From NCBI GenBank assembly GCA_025266875.1, contig JALLLT010000002.1:186001-250000 (forward strand): 64,000 bases of DNA, read 5' to 3'. This DNA is from Fennellomyces sp. T-0311. Taxonomy: Eukaryota > Mucoromycota > Mucoromycetes > Mucorales > Lichtheimiaceae. Within the stretch, counting starts at the first letter, position 1; every line of letters begins with the position of its first letter. The position numbers and the translations under genes are program-made. Positions 10,815 to 21,989 of this stretch are shown here, piece after piece. Below the pieces are notes generated by a model. The model made no database searches, was not told the DNA's origin, and saw only the letters and a program-made list of their open reading frames with translations.

Positions 10815-13543
10815 ATGTTTTCCAAACTTGCAGAATTGATCAGGAAGCTAATGAAGTTGAGATGTGAGTGTGAGTGGGAGGATATATTAGCTAAATTCGA
10901 ACTTTTACAGCTTACTATGTGCCTGACACAGTTAACGATGGGACATTGGAAGCAACAATGGCGGGCAATTTTGCCAGGCAAGCCATTCAAAGTAGGTTCT
11001 ATTATATCATTAATGAACACGTTACTAACTCAATGATAGATTTCAAGGAGCACCTGAGAGGATTACAACAACACATTGCCATTCTATGGCAAGCGGCAAT
11101 GGAGCCCCGCCTCAATCGCATGGAAGCTAAACGAGCAAGCGCCCAATTGGCAAGAGCGATCGTACATCATGATCCTCAGCCGCCAGCCGATTTGCTGAAT
11201 CTTGATATTGCCGAGGATTATCAGTAAGTAACACGCCGTCTATCGCGAACAAAAGTTATAGTTAATAAACAAAACTAGAATGTTGCGCGATGTGTTTGAA
11301 GCAAACTTGGCCGATGTTGATCTATGGCTTGTATATGCAAGACACATCGATTACGCAATGTGCAATCGCATTTTGAATGTCAGTCGATGGTGCTTACAGG
11401 CGGCTGAAGACTTGCAAGCGGCAAAACGTTGGTTGCTTCTTCCGGTAGCAAAACATCAAGTATCGAATTTCCTCATTTGTACGAGAGCTTTATGCCTAAT
11501 ACTGCGTCGTCGCGCTCATAATGTCGAAAATACGCCAGTGCCCAATGTACTATGATAAGCGGTAAAGTGTTACATTAAGAGCTATTACCATTCTTGCTAA
11601 CTATTGATGAAGAACGGACAGTTTATGAATCTGCATGCCCTCGCCCGTCTTACCGGTAACCCAGCAACCCAGCAGCTGGTTTGGGAAACAATATTCAATA
11701 TAAACCACGTACAGCGTCACCGCTGGCGATTGGGAGATAACCGTAAGTTGAAAGACCCTTATATCCTTGTGTCCCAAAAAAAGTTAATCTAAATTTTCCC
11801 TAGTCAATGACGTGGTTAATCTCAATGCGATATCATTCGCGTTTAGCATGCAGTCAGATGGCGTGAAGGCCCATTTGTTGTTTGAGAAGCCAATACTACT
11901 GCAGGTTGGTGAGTGTGTTACATGGATATTGAAAATTTCGCTAACATGTGTTGCCTTTTTGCTTAGAACCGGTAGTAACAACTCGCGCGGAAATCCGCCG
12001 CTTACCGGAAAACTTCGACGTTACAGCCTGGACCAAAGGTGTATATCATTTGGATAAAGGACTCCGTGGGTTGAACGAGGCACGAATTGAAAATTCTCGA
12101 ATTGTCGGGCTGGATCCAGGTAAGTTCAGTCTATGGCGATATGATATCGACTTGCAATTCATCACCGCGCAGGGGTTTCGAGCATGATCACCGCAACATC
12201 GACACAAGATGAAATGCCCCAGCCGGGTCTATGGCAACAAGAAGTGGAAGTACGCACAAGAAGTTACCAGTAAGTAGCTTCTTCAACTTACGTATTCTGG
12301 TTTTAATTAATTATACGCATCATAGTGCAAGAACCCAAGTTTTTTGGGAATATCAGAAAGAAGCAAATAACCGCACCAAGTACAATATACAAGATGAATA
12401 CGATCAACTTGCAGGAAATTCATCCAACGTTTCTGCTGCTGCCGATTTTGAGCAGCACATCCGAGTCATGTCACGTGTTAGAAATCAGTAAGATAGATTG
12501 TGAAGTTTATTAGATTGTTCTTACATCGCAGCGGCAGTATGCGCTTTTTCAATGCGCATTTCAAACATCGCGAAATTCGTGCTACTTTAGCCAGTGCACG
12601 ACAGAGCGCCAACCACCATATCATGAATCAACTGCTCGGGTTGACCCCTCCATTCCGTCCAGTATGTTGAATATTGTCGTGCAACGCTTCATGTTTGCTC
12701 ACATACTCTTATAGGGAACAAAGATGTATCACATCCATCTTTCTTCAAAAAGGATGCGGAAGCGATGGCATCGCCACCGACGGCAAGCAGCGCGTGAATT
12801 GTCAGGTTGGGTTCGGAACGAAAATGACACGATCATTTTCTGGGGTGACGGAGAGATGCCCACTTTACCCTACTTTGCGCCAATTCCACATGTGGTAAGA
12901 TGCTTATTTCAACTCAACAGTGTGTGTTATATCAGTTTACTCACCAAGTATTAGGGAATCATATTGTTCGTGGCTAAATTCGCATTGGTCATCCTCACTG
13001 GGGAGTTTCGAACTAGTCAAATCCATTCGGGTTGTGACGCTCAGCTTGTACCCATACGGGGAACGTACATTAGGACGCCCCATCGGTAAAGCAGCGTAAG
13101 GTGCTAATTTCATATATGCTGATTAGTTTTTTTAAGGATGAAACGAAAGCGTGTCCAGACCCGTATAAGACACACGCGTGGTCGGAAGTTCAAGACATGT
13201 GTCAACATGGACGGCCAACGTCTACACAGACAATCTTTGTGTACTCAAGGCCAACAGCAAGGTAGGCCATCATAAATATTACACGACAACTTGTTCACAG
13301 GGGTAACCATAGGAACTGAGCTGTGGTCTTTGAAACGTTGTCTCAACCATGAGCACGATGTCATGAGTGCTTGCCTCTTATAGCTTTGATTTTTTTTGAC
13401 GTCTACTTTTGCAGGTCATTGATCGGGATCGGAATGCGGCGAGGAACATGCGCCGAATCGGGTTGAACTATATGATGATGGACGGTGACCAGGATCATCG
13501 CCCTGTACCTTTGCGCCGTCCCCAATTGATAGGCCATCAATAA
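10815..13543 (+). pseudogene. Fanzor (TnpB-like RNA-guided nuclease), nearly complete, probably recently disabled
   Basis: Proposed exons: 10815-10863, 10911-11223, 11279-11546, 11613-11742, 11804-11908, 11967-12119, 12173-12269, 12326-12487, 12532-12661, 12715-12894, 12955-13085, 13137-13261, 13415-13543. Phases match through exon 12, giving about 656 residues. The RuvC-like triad is visible: GLDPG near residue 338 (Asp), GEFRTS near 547 (Glu) and DRDRNAARNM near 620 (Asp). A SDGVKAHLLF segment matches the TDG-type motif before the core. This combination is diagnostic of TnpB/Fanzor nucleases, which cut DNA guided by an RNA encoded beside them. Damage: the zinc-ribbon pairs read HSGC and CTQG where CxxC is expected, and exon 12 ends in phase 1 whereas exon 13 needs phase 0. 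The exon 3 donor (GTACTA) is weak, but the nearby GTAAAG donor would leave stops in frame. Upstream exons could exist. Confidence 0.82.
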
Positions 13544-13627
13544 AAATGTGCCACAGCTTTAGTTTTTGGGACCAGCGCGTGGTTGGGAAGTGGCGCCCCC
13601 CCCCCAGCCATGTTAGTTGGGCCCAAA
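13544..13627 (+). other. Possible guide-RNA region and right end of the Fanzor element
   Basis: In known Fanzor and TnpB loci the guide RNA is transcribed from the 3' end of the gene to the element's right end. Here only about 84 bases separate the Fanzor stop from the UFD4 copy. They contain a short ACCA/TGGT stem, a run of ten C, and a perfect TTGGGCCCAA palindrome at about 13617-13626, next to the junction. Calling this the guide RNA region is inference from position only. Confidence 0.22.
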
Positions 13628-14450
13628 CATTAAGCTCAAGGTTGTTGTCGGTGTCTACCTGTGTAACATGCATATTCCTAAATACGCATGATTTTTTTAG
13701 TAAAGCAGCGAAAACACCCCAGTAGCGACCCGGAACCTTGAGGAATACCTTGATCGCTTGGCAGATAAGACGGTTGGATCTGGTATTGATGAACAAACGG
13801 CCAAGGTTCGCCAAGGCTTTAATCGAGTAATTCAGTATGGATCAGCTTAAAAAGCGTTGACGCCTCATGAACTTGTGGCGCTGTTTGGGAATTCTGTGGA
13901 GGGCTGATCCTATCGACGTAAGTGCAATAGTGTGATTATCATTTACAGAGCACAATGCGTGCTCTCTCACAAAAAATACCATATCCGGTGCAATTCACGC
14001 AGATCATGAATATGCATTGGAGAGTGAAACAGTTGCTTGCGGCACTTGAGGAAATAAAGGAGAAAGAACGGCACGATTTCCTGCAGTTCACGACAGCGAG
14101 TCCCCGGTTAACGATAGGCGGGTGGCACACCATGCGCCCAGTATTCACGGTCGTCCGAAAGCAATGCGAGGTAGTATTGGGTGCCGACGATTACTTGCCT
14201 TTGGTGATCCCTTGCGTGAATTATCTCGAACTTCTCGGCTATTCCAGTAAGCACATGCTATAACAACGACTGCTCAGGTCTACACGAGAAGCCAAGAGCT
14301 GCTTCTTGCCATCCTCCATTAGAAAAAAAGAGCTGTAACTACAAAAAAAGTAAGGGGAAGGGACCGAGCCTAATATAATGGACGCCGGAAGGATTGCACA
14401 TGAAAATTCTTTCTCATCGTTCCGGTTCAGGGGTGGCTGCCAGCTTACAC
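13628..14450 (+). pseudogene. Decayed genomic copy of the UFD4-like gene 3' end
   Basis: The segment aligns by eye, in order, with 4838-5700 of the UFD4-like gene: the end of exon 6, intron 6, exon 7, intron 7, exon 8 and part of the 3' UTR. Introns are retained, so it arose by DNA duplication and not from mRNA. The first exon 7 codon is TAA instead of AAA (13701). A one-base insertion near 13827 shifts the frame, and a Trp is replaced by TGA near 13905. Exon 8 still reads well from 13955 to 14263 (SPRLTIGGWH, GADDYLPL, catalytic Cys kept) before an early stop. It encodes no functional ligase. Confidence 0.92.
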
Positions 14451-14724
14451 GTGGACTGATAGTTATTTACCACGCTGTCTCTTTTAGCCTATTCTGTTGA
14501 TTTTTCTGTTGTTCACATTGGATTTGTCATTTCTGCAAACGAGAAAAGCTTATAAATGATCAGCTTATAGATGAGAAATTTGCAAAAAAAAGAAACGATA
14601 ACCACCCGGCTGCTGGGTGGGAGATCGGACCGGCATTTTTCCAAGCTGCACCACCTATATGCCACATTCGATTTGTTCCGCGGTGCTCCGATAAAAAAGC
14701 CCGACCCCGCATAAATGCACTTGT

Positions 14725-14732
14725 TATAAATA
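14725..14732 (+). promoter_or_regulatory. TATA box of the fructose-bisphosphatase gene
   Basis: TATAAATA lies 74 nt upstream of the ATG at 14799 and is followed by a pyrimidine-rich leader. Confidence 0.7.
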
Positions 14733-14798
14733 AGTCTCGTCATCCCCCCGCGTTTCCGCTTTTTTTTTCTCTTTTCGTACAAAAAGGCACACAAAACG

Positions 14799-16311
14799 AT
14801 GGCAGACCTCAAATTCGATCAAATCAAAGTTGGACGTGGCGAAGATTTAGTTACCTTGACGCGTTGGGTTATTTCCCAGCAACAGGTAGAGCAAAACCTC
14901 CTTTATAGCAAATCCCAAAAGCTGTTAGATTAACGTATTACATATTAGCACGTCCCTGAGGCTAGTGGTGATTTGACCTTGTTGTTGTCCGCCATTCAGT
15001 TCGGATGCAAGTTTGTCGCTTCCAAGGTCAAGCAGGCCGGTCTCATCAACTTGTAAGTTTAACTTCAACCGAGTAAACAAAATAGCAAAAGGACATCGTG
15101 TGAACTCATTTTTTCTGTAAAAAAATAACAGGTTGGGATTGACGGGTGCTGCTAATGTTCAAGGTGAAGAGGTCAAGAAGCTCGATGTGTTGGCCAATGA
15201 TATTTTCCGTAATGCGTTGATTGCCTCGGGTAAGGCTTGTATCTTGGTATCCGAGGAAGACGAAAACGCCATGGTGATCGAAGACAAGAACCTCCGTGGC
15301 AAGTACATTGTTACTTTCGATCCACTTGATGGCTCATCCAACATTGACTGTGGTGTCTCCATCGGTACCATTTTTGGTATCTTCAAGGTGGTAAGTATAT
15401 ATGAAGGGATCAAATAAAGGAGGGATATACGTGTGTGTTAATTTGTATATATAGGCGGATTCCAACAACCCCAGCGCCAAGGATTTGTTGCGAAGTGGTC
15501 GCAACATGATTGCTGCTGGTTACTGCATGTACGGTATGTGTTGCTATGATATATACGAATGGAGAAACAAAGGGTGTTGACTTTATTTTTTGCGGCGCAG
15601 GTTCTTACTGTGAAATGATTTTGGTAAGCGGCTTGTGAAAAATTATTTTTCACATGGTCAAAGCACCCATTGACATGCGTATTTACCCGATAGTCTGTTG
15701 GTAATGGTGTAAACGGTTTCACTTTGGATCCTGCCATCGGTGAATTCATCATGACGCATCCTAACGTAAGTGGTTGGAAAGGAGTTATTTTAGTAGTGGA
15801 TTGAGTTTGGAAAAAGGGCCAAAAAAAAACTCAGTAAACGATGGCGTGTTTGTGTAGATCAGAATGCCACCCCGCGGAAAGATCTACTCGGTGAACGAGG
15901 GTAACTACAAGCATTTCGATGAACCATCGAAAAAGTATGTCGATCAGGTCAAGCAGAAATACAGCGCACGTTACGTCGGCTCCATGGTCTCCGATATTCA
16001 CCGAACCTTGTTGTATGGTAAGTTACACAAAAAACAACACGAATGACGTTTTTTTGGTTGTTCTAAACTGTATCCAAAAAAAAGGTGGTATTTTTGGCTA
16101 CCCAGCTGATGCCAAATCCAAGCGCGGAAAGCTTCGCATTCTGTACGAAGTCTTCCCCATGTCCTATTTGATCGAACAAGCAGGTGGTAAGGCTTCTACC
16201 GGCACCAAGAACGCTTTGGATCTTGTTCCTGAACACATCCACGACCGATCGGGTATTTGGTTGGGCTCTAAGGAGGATGTTGAAGAACTGGAATCCTTCT
16301 ACAAGAAATAA
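14799..16311 (+). CDS. FBP1: Fructose-1,6-bisphosphatase
   Basis: Eight exons: 14799-14885, 14949-15052, 15132-15390, 15455-15533, 15601-15623, 15694-15765, 15858-16017, 16085-16311. All phases match and give 336 residues, the usual length for the eukaryotic class I enzyme. Exon 5 is only 23 nt. The metal- and substrate-binding motif [13 protein letters not shown] is in exon 3. [19 protein letters not shown] and the EQAGGKAS region are in the last two exons. The enzyme hydrolyses fructose 1,6-bisphosphate to fructose 6-phosphate in the cytosol, the committed step of gluconeogenesis. In fungi it is usually glucose-repressed, but nothing in this promoter proves that. The gene lies directly beside the mobile-element island and appears intact. 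Confidence 0.97.
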
Positions 16312-16563
16312 AGTAGTTAATACCCAAAACAAGAAACAAGAACAAAACGCCCTCTTTTTGTGTATGTAATGTGTGTGTATCCAATCTATACTAAAATTCG
16401 CGACCTCCTTTTTTTTTCTGCAAACGAAAGAAAAAATTCGTAAACAACTTGAACTTTTTTTATATATGCACATGGACAAAAAATGCTTATTTTATATATA
16501 TAAAGAACGCTGAATTGTCAACAAGGCTGATTTGGGCGCAGCAATAATAGGCAAAACGCACAG

Positions 16564-16571
16564 TATATAAA
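16564..16571 (+). promoter_or_regulatory. TATA box of the kelch-kinase gene
   Basis: TATATAAA lies 75 nt before the ATG at 16639, with a CT-rich leader between them. Confidence 0.65.
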
Positions 16572-16638
16572 CAATTGCTCGGAGTGCTCCACCTTTTTCC
16601 GTTTCCCCTTTCTTTCCCACAACCACCAACCTCTTTCC

Positions 16639-19536
16639 ATGATATTGTTGCCAATAGCACTTTTATTCGCGACAATTGTCTATGGTCAACAAGTAGACTC
16701 TCGATTAGGCACTCGACAGGAACAGGTTCAATGGCGTGCAGGTCATGCGGCTGGTAACAAACAAAAACGAAAAAAAAAGCACTTATCGCTTGACAATAAC
16801 ATAAAATACAGCTTATATCGACCCATATGTTATCGTGTATGGCGGTACCCAAGATACGAACGCGGACGCCAACAGTGCTCAGTTAACTGGCTCGACCGGA
16901 TTGTGGGTATGGGACTCACGGAACGGTGCATGGTATCATCCTTCACACCTGGACGGAGCAGCCAGCAACCAAGTGAACTTCCGCGCGACACCTATACCTA
17001 GTCCAGGACAAATGTTGGCAGTGGTCAGCAACACGAGCACTACTGGCAAACTACAAAAACTGGATACGAACAATTGGAGCTGGTCGTTTCCAACAGCAAG
17101 CCTTGACCCACCTGGGAACGCAGCAGGGTTTGCATTGAGCGTGGTGAATAATACCATGTACATGTACGGTGGCATGTCGGTCGATCAAAACGGATTTCCC
17201 ATCCAAAATGCAGTGTTGAATAGCCTATTTAGCATGGACGCCAATGCGTACTCATGGACATCGGCTCCCAATGGGCTCGGTGTAACGGATCATGCTATGT
17301 GCTATGTTCAGCGGTGTAACTGCCTGATCAGTTTTGGTGGAACCACGACTGGATCTCGTGCCGATCCTATTCAAGTAAATGCATGTAAACGACTGCAAAG
17401 AACCCCTTTGTGTGTTAATTAAGATATTGTTAGGATGTACTGATATACAACCTTGCCACTGGAGTCTGGACCTTGCGTGCACCTGTGCAGAGTGTGAACA
17501 ATGCAGTACCAGGTGCACGCCGCTTACATACGGCTAACTGTCTTGAAGACCGGATGATCATTTACGGCGGAGGAACGGATCGTCCGTTCGACTCGGATGT
17601 TTGGATATTGGATGCAAGCAATTATCCTACACTTCAGTGGCAAAAAGCGCCGATGACCAACTTGAGTCAGGGACCCAATGTACGAATGGGCCACTCTGCT
17701 GTACTTGACCCTGAATCGCAGAAAATCTATATATTCGGTGGCTGGGGTGTGGATGCAACCGGAGATAGCAACATTTATGTGCTGGATACCCAGGCTTGGG
17801 CTTGGACTCGGGTGAGTCCTGCTGGTTTGAATGCTCAGCCTACGGAAGCTGGCGGGCCGCAACCAACTGCATCGTCGGGAAATGGCGGTATGGATGGTGA
17901 CACAGCAGGATCCAAGAATACCACAGCGATCGTTGCAGGATCTGTTGTTGGCGGAATAGTTGCTGTAGCTTTGGCAGCAGCTGCATGTTGCTTCATGTGT
18001 GTACGTAGGCGGCGCCGACAGCAGCAAAAGCAACGTGAGCCCACAGACGAAAAAACAGCTGATGATATCGAATCCAAAGTCATTGCAGCTGACAAGTCAA
18101 CATCGCCTACATCACCCACGACACAAACATCAGGGTCCAGTGCAGGGGCAATCCCATCACTCATGCTCAGTGAGCTTGGAAGTGCTGCCACAACGCGTTC
18201 TTCGTCTCAACAAGATTTTCGATACCAGATACCAAACGAGATTGCGACGCAAAAACCGAATGAATTTACGCGACCGTTGCCGCAACGGAGTATTACGAGC
18301 AGTATGCTTGCTTCGACGGGACTTTCGCCCACATCACCGAGTGATCAGCATACATATACGACTACATTTCGGTCGTCGGTGTCAAGCAGCGTTCCGGTTG
18401 CACAAGCCGTCAATCCTATACAAACACAGTCGTCGGCCAATACGACGCCTTTGGACTTGTACGACAGTGTCAGTCCACTTGAAATGCTAGCTGCTTTGGG
18501 ACGCTTGGAAGAAGAGCGTGATGAAGATCGTCTTCTGCTCCCGAAATACCACATGTTGCCCAACGCACCCATTATTGGACCAGCCAACAGTATATTTTTT
18601 GCCATGGATGGACAACAAACTGTCATTGTCAAATCATTCGGTCGACGTGAAGCTTGGGAACGCGAATGCCGTGCACTTAACAAACTCAAATCAGATCATG
18701 TGGTTCAACTTTTGGCTGTTCTCAACAACACCACAACCCATATTGCCGTCCTGGAAAAACTCGATGTGACTTTGCAGTCTGTGATGAAGCAACAGTTTTT
18801 AGATTATGAAATGCGACATAAGATTGCGACTAATATCACCGAAAATTTGGCGTGGGCTCATTCCAAAGGTACAGATACTCTTTATTTTTTAAGGTTGGCA
18901 AAAAAAAAAAAACTAAACTGTATGACAGATGTGGCGTTTTGTGATTTGAAACCAAGCAACGTGATGCGTTCTGCGGATGGCAAGTGGAAATTGATTGACT
19001 TTGAAGCAAGTCGTACGATTGGTCAAGAATGTGTTGGTTTGATTACTCCTCGCTATTGTCCACCTGAAGTGGCTCGTGCTACGACATATGGTCATGAAGG
19101 TGCGGAGGGCGTGGTTGCCACTGCAAGTGTAGACCTGTGGTCATTAGGCTGCATCATTTATGTAAGTATATAAAACAAAGAAAGTAATTAAGAAAAAAAA
19201 ACTAATGGATCTTCCTCTATAGGAACTGGAAGCGCGCGAACCTTTATTCGCACAGACCATTACGGATGAAACGGTTTTACATTTTGTTTCACATCCTTCA
19301 CCATTGACACCTGGATTGAGGAATGGGTTAAAATGGAACGAACAAGTTGAACTCGAGATACCCCAATTTGATCAACGTGTTACAGATCCTGATGCGAGAG
19401 ATCTTATCAGAGCTTTGTTACGTCGAGATCCAGTGAAACGTGGAAGTGCAGCTTATTGGATGGTAAGTTGTTGTAAGCAATTTGAAAAGGAACTGACAGT
19501 TTCCTTTAGAAGCATCATCCGTACTTTTGTACATAA
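16639..19536 (+). CDS. Receptor-like protein: kelch ectodomain, membrane span, protein kinase domain
   Basis: Six exons: 16639-16753, 16812-17374, 17434-18868, 18929-19161, 19223-19462, 19510-19536. Phases match, giving 870 residues. Residues 1-18 look like a signal peptide. Kelch-type repeats follow (YGG, MYMYGG, IIYGGG and IYIFGG turns) to about residue 360. A hydrophobic span at about 390-412 is followed by a stop-transfer run of Arg. After a Ser/Thr/Pro-rich linker, a kinase domain occupies about 590-870. It has a lysine in VIVKSF, a CDLKPSN catalytic loop (the Arg of HRD is Cys), DFE in place of DFG, PPE, and WSLGCIIY. The essential Lys, loop Asp, Asn and metal-binding Asp are all kept, so it is probably active as a Ser/Thr kinase. 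The short last exon restores the usual HP-x-F end. The layout resembles plant receptor kinases. Ligand and pathway are unknown. Confidence 0.88.
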
Positions 19537-20469
19537 CTCTTTTTTTGCATGTATCATATATATACCCAATAATACTTTTAATGTGTAATCTGCCTATAGA
19601 CGCACATCTGAAAAAACAAGATTAGCCCTCAAAAAGTAGGAGCACATATGCATATATTTAAAAGGAACTTTCTTTTACCGATGCACCATGTTTCGACTAC
19701 ATGGTAAATGCAAGGGGGTGGGGGCAAAAAAAAGCATGGTGTGATGAAAACAGTCGGTGTCACTATGCATGAAATGAGTAACTCTCGAATCAGAGAAAAC
19801 GGTCGTACTTGAACACAACATTGTCTGTGAATGCCAAATGCAATCACTGTCATCTTCCCGACAGACACCATTATCCATGGTTACGTACATGTTTTTCCTC
19901 CCTTATGTTATATCCGTTGTCAATGCGTTTTTTGTATTACCCGTTGACATTACGATATTATTTATATTAAACCTGTTGACATTACGGCATCAACAACTGC
20001 ACAATTATCGATTGCCTTATCTGTTTTCATGTGCAACCTTGCATTCGGACTTACCAATCATATGGCAACTCCTTTAACATGGCTCTATGCGTTCTTCGGC
20101 GCATTCAATAAGGCAAAATAACAGGAAATTCGGCAGTACCATGGATCGTAGGCTTTTAGACAAAGCCATTCGATTTCTTCGCCCTGAACTCGTCATCAGT
20201 ACACGTAGAGAGCAGTTTTCCTCGATAAAGCATGATCGTATTTTGATCTTGTCATTTTGAAAAGCCTTACTTATTGTTAGGGATATCACGATCACTTTTT
20301 TTTGTTACTTAATGTAAAAAAAATATCTTTAAACTTTCATTACGAATAGAATACTACATACAAAAAAATCTGATAACAATATTTCAAGGGTGCATTATTT
20401 GCATTCCAGGTCAGGATCCTACACTTTCGGAGTCACAGATTCTTTATGGTGTTTGTTTAATACATTTGG
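19537..20469. other. Intergenic stretch, no gene seen
   Basis: AT-rich, with short open frames only. Two near-identical short segments built on ATTACG and GTTGAC occur at 19930-19990. No supported feature beyond these. Confidence 0.5.
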
Positions 20470-20790
20470 TTTTTTGTTCGAACAGCACACTTTTGCGCTT
20501 AAGCATCATGTTCCCAAAGGCTGCATATGAGCTTTTCTTTCTAAATTGGATGTTCGTCAATAATCTAAACATATTTTACGGGCCAAAGTACTATACTTAC
20601 TGTGTGTTTGTTTTGTTCGAACAGCGCACTTTCGCGCTTAAGCATCATGTTCCCAAAGGCTGCATATGAGCTTTTTCTCTCTAAATTGGATGTTGGTCAA
20701 TCATCTAGACATATTTTACGAGCCAATCCAAAGCACTATACTTACTCTGTGTTCGTTTTATTCGAGCAGCGCACTTTCGCGCTTCCATAT
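20470..20790. repeat. Tandem repeat, unit about 140 bp, 2.3 copies
   Basis: The block beginning TTGTTCGAACAGC occurs at 20474 and 20613 and, slightly changed, at 20758, giving spacings of 139 and 145 bases. Each full unit also contains AAGCATCATGTTCCC and ATATTTTACG. The third copy is truncated. The small open frames inside it are products of the repeat. Confidence 0.85.
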
Positions 20791-20934
20791 CTGTGGATGC
20801 CTTGTGTGGATGCCTTGTATGTATGGATGCTCCTTGTATGGATGCTTCTTGACTGCATCATTCTTGAGTGAATGCTTCTTGCGTGGGATGTCCTGCTTTT
20901 TTCTTCTCTTGTGTCCTTTTTTATGAAAGTTTCT

Positions 20935-21165
20935 TTTCTTCTGTATTTTTCTTGAAACCTTCTCTTCTGTTTTTTTTTCCTTGAAACCTTCTCTTGTGCT
21001 TTTTTACTTGTTTTTTTTTGTGCTTTTTTTTCTTGTGCTTTTTTTTTTCTTGTTCTTTTTTTTTCTTGTGCTTTTCTTTTCTTGTGCTTTTTTTTTTTTT
21101 CTTGTGCTTTTTTTTCTTGTGCTTTTTTTGTGCTTTTTTTCTTTGGAGTCTCTTGTGTTCCTTTT
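20935..21165. repeat. T-rich tract with CTTGTG spacers
   Basis: Runs of 6-12 T are separated by CTTGTGC or CTTGTTC units, giving an extreme strand asymmetry over about 230 bases. Open frames on both strands here encode only Phe/Leu-rich or Lys-rich low complexity and are not genes. Confidence 0.9.
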
Positions 21166-21189
21166 TTTCAATGTATGCATATTGCGTGC

Positions 21190-21520
21190 GTGAGCGCGTG
21201 TGTGATGCAAATGTTTGTCTCTTGTATGCCATAGATGTCTTGTATGTGCCAGTGCCGATTTGTGTGCCAGTGGTGTGACAATGTCCTTGCGTATGTCAAT
21301 ATGCGTCTTGTATACCAATATCCTTGTATGCCCGTGCCCTTGATTATGCCAATGATGTATATCCCGTCGTCCTCATGTGTGCCGAAGCCCGTGTGTTTGT
21401 GCCAATGATGTTTGCCAATGATGTTTGCCAATGATGTGCACCATGGTGTTTGACAATGATGTGCGCCAATGTGTTTCAACATGTGCCATGTGTGCCAATG
21501 CTTGTGTCTTGCGTGCCAGT
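21190..21520. repeat. Degenerate GTGCCAATGATGT repeat array
   Basis: Many imperfect copies of a 12-13 base unit (TGCCAATGATGT and TGTATGCCA variants) follow one another. This looks like slippage-derived simple sequence continuing from the T-rich tract. Confidence 0.7.
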
Positions 21521-21989
21521 CCTTTGTGCGACTACGTGTTGCCTTGATAAAAGTGACCCATTGGATTGTTTCTTGAATGAGATTGTTGGTTTTGAATAAC
21601 CTCAGCGCCATAAGGATGTTCGACGAGCTCGTTTCTCCTCGGTTGGATGTGATGTATGTGATTCTTGGCGCCATCAGCACCGTAACTGTGTTTGACGAAT
21701 CCGTGCTTTCAAAGTCCCATGGATGAAGAGACGGGTGATGTTTCCCAATGTGTGCTCCCGGCACTGTTCCTTAAGTTCACCGCTCCCGAGATGGGTATGA
21801 GTAGCAGACGCCTGACGGAGGCACCATAAAATTGTTCAACGTCTTGGCGCGCCTTCCAGGGACACGCTTGTTTCATGCGGCGTTCTCTACGCTATAATAC
21901 GAACATGAGTTTCGTTTTGTTTTCAATGACAATTGATTCATCACTTACCCGTACTCGGGCGGTTAAACACCCATCTGCGCGCCATACAG

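Noticed and set aside
11547..11612. Frameshift in Fanzor exon 3
   Set aside because: A GTACTA donor at 11547 removes the in-frame stops and joins exon 4 in phase 0, so no frameshift is needed.
17524..18033. 169-codon minus-strand open frame
   Set aside because: Antisense shadow of the kelch-kinase exon 3, whose domains and splice phases are well supported.
20921..21318. Lys-rich and Phe/Leu-rich ORFs of about 100 codons
   Set aside because: They are translations of the T-rich simple-sequence tract.
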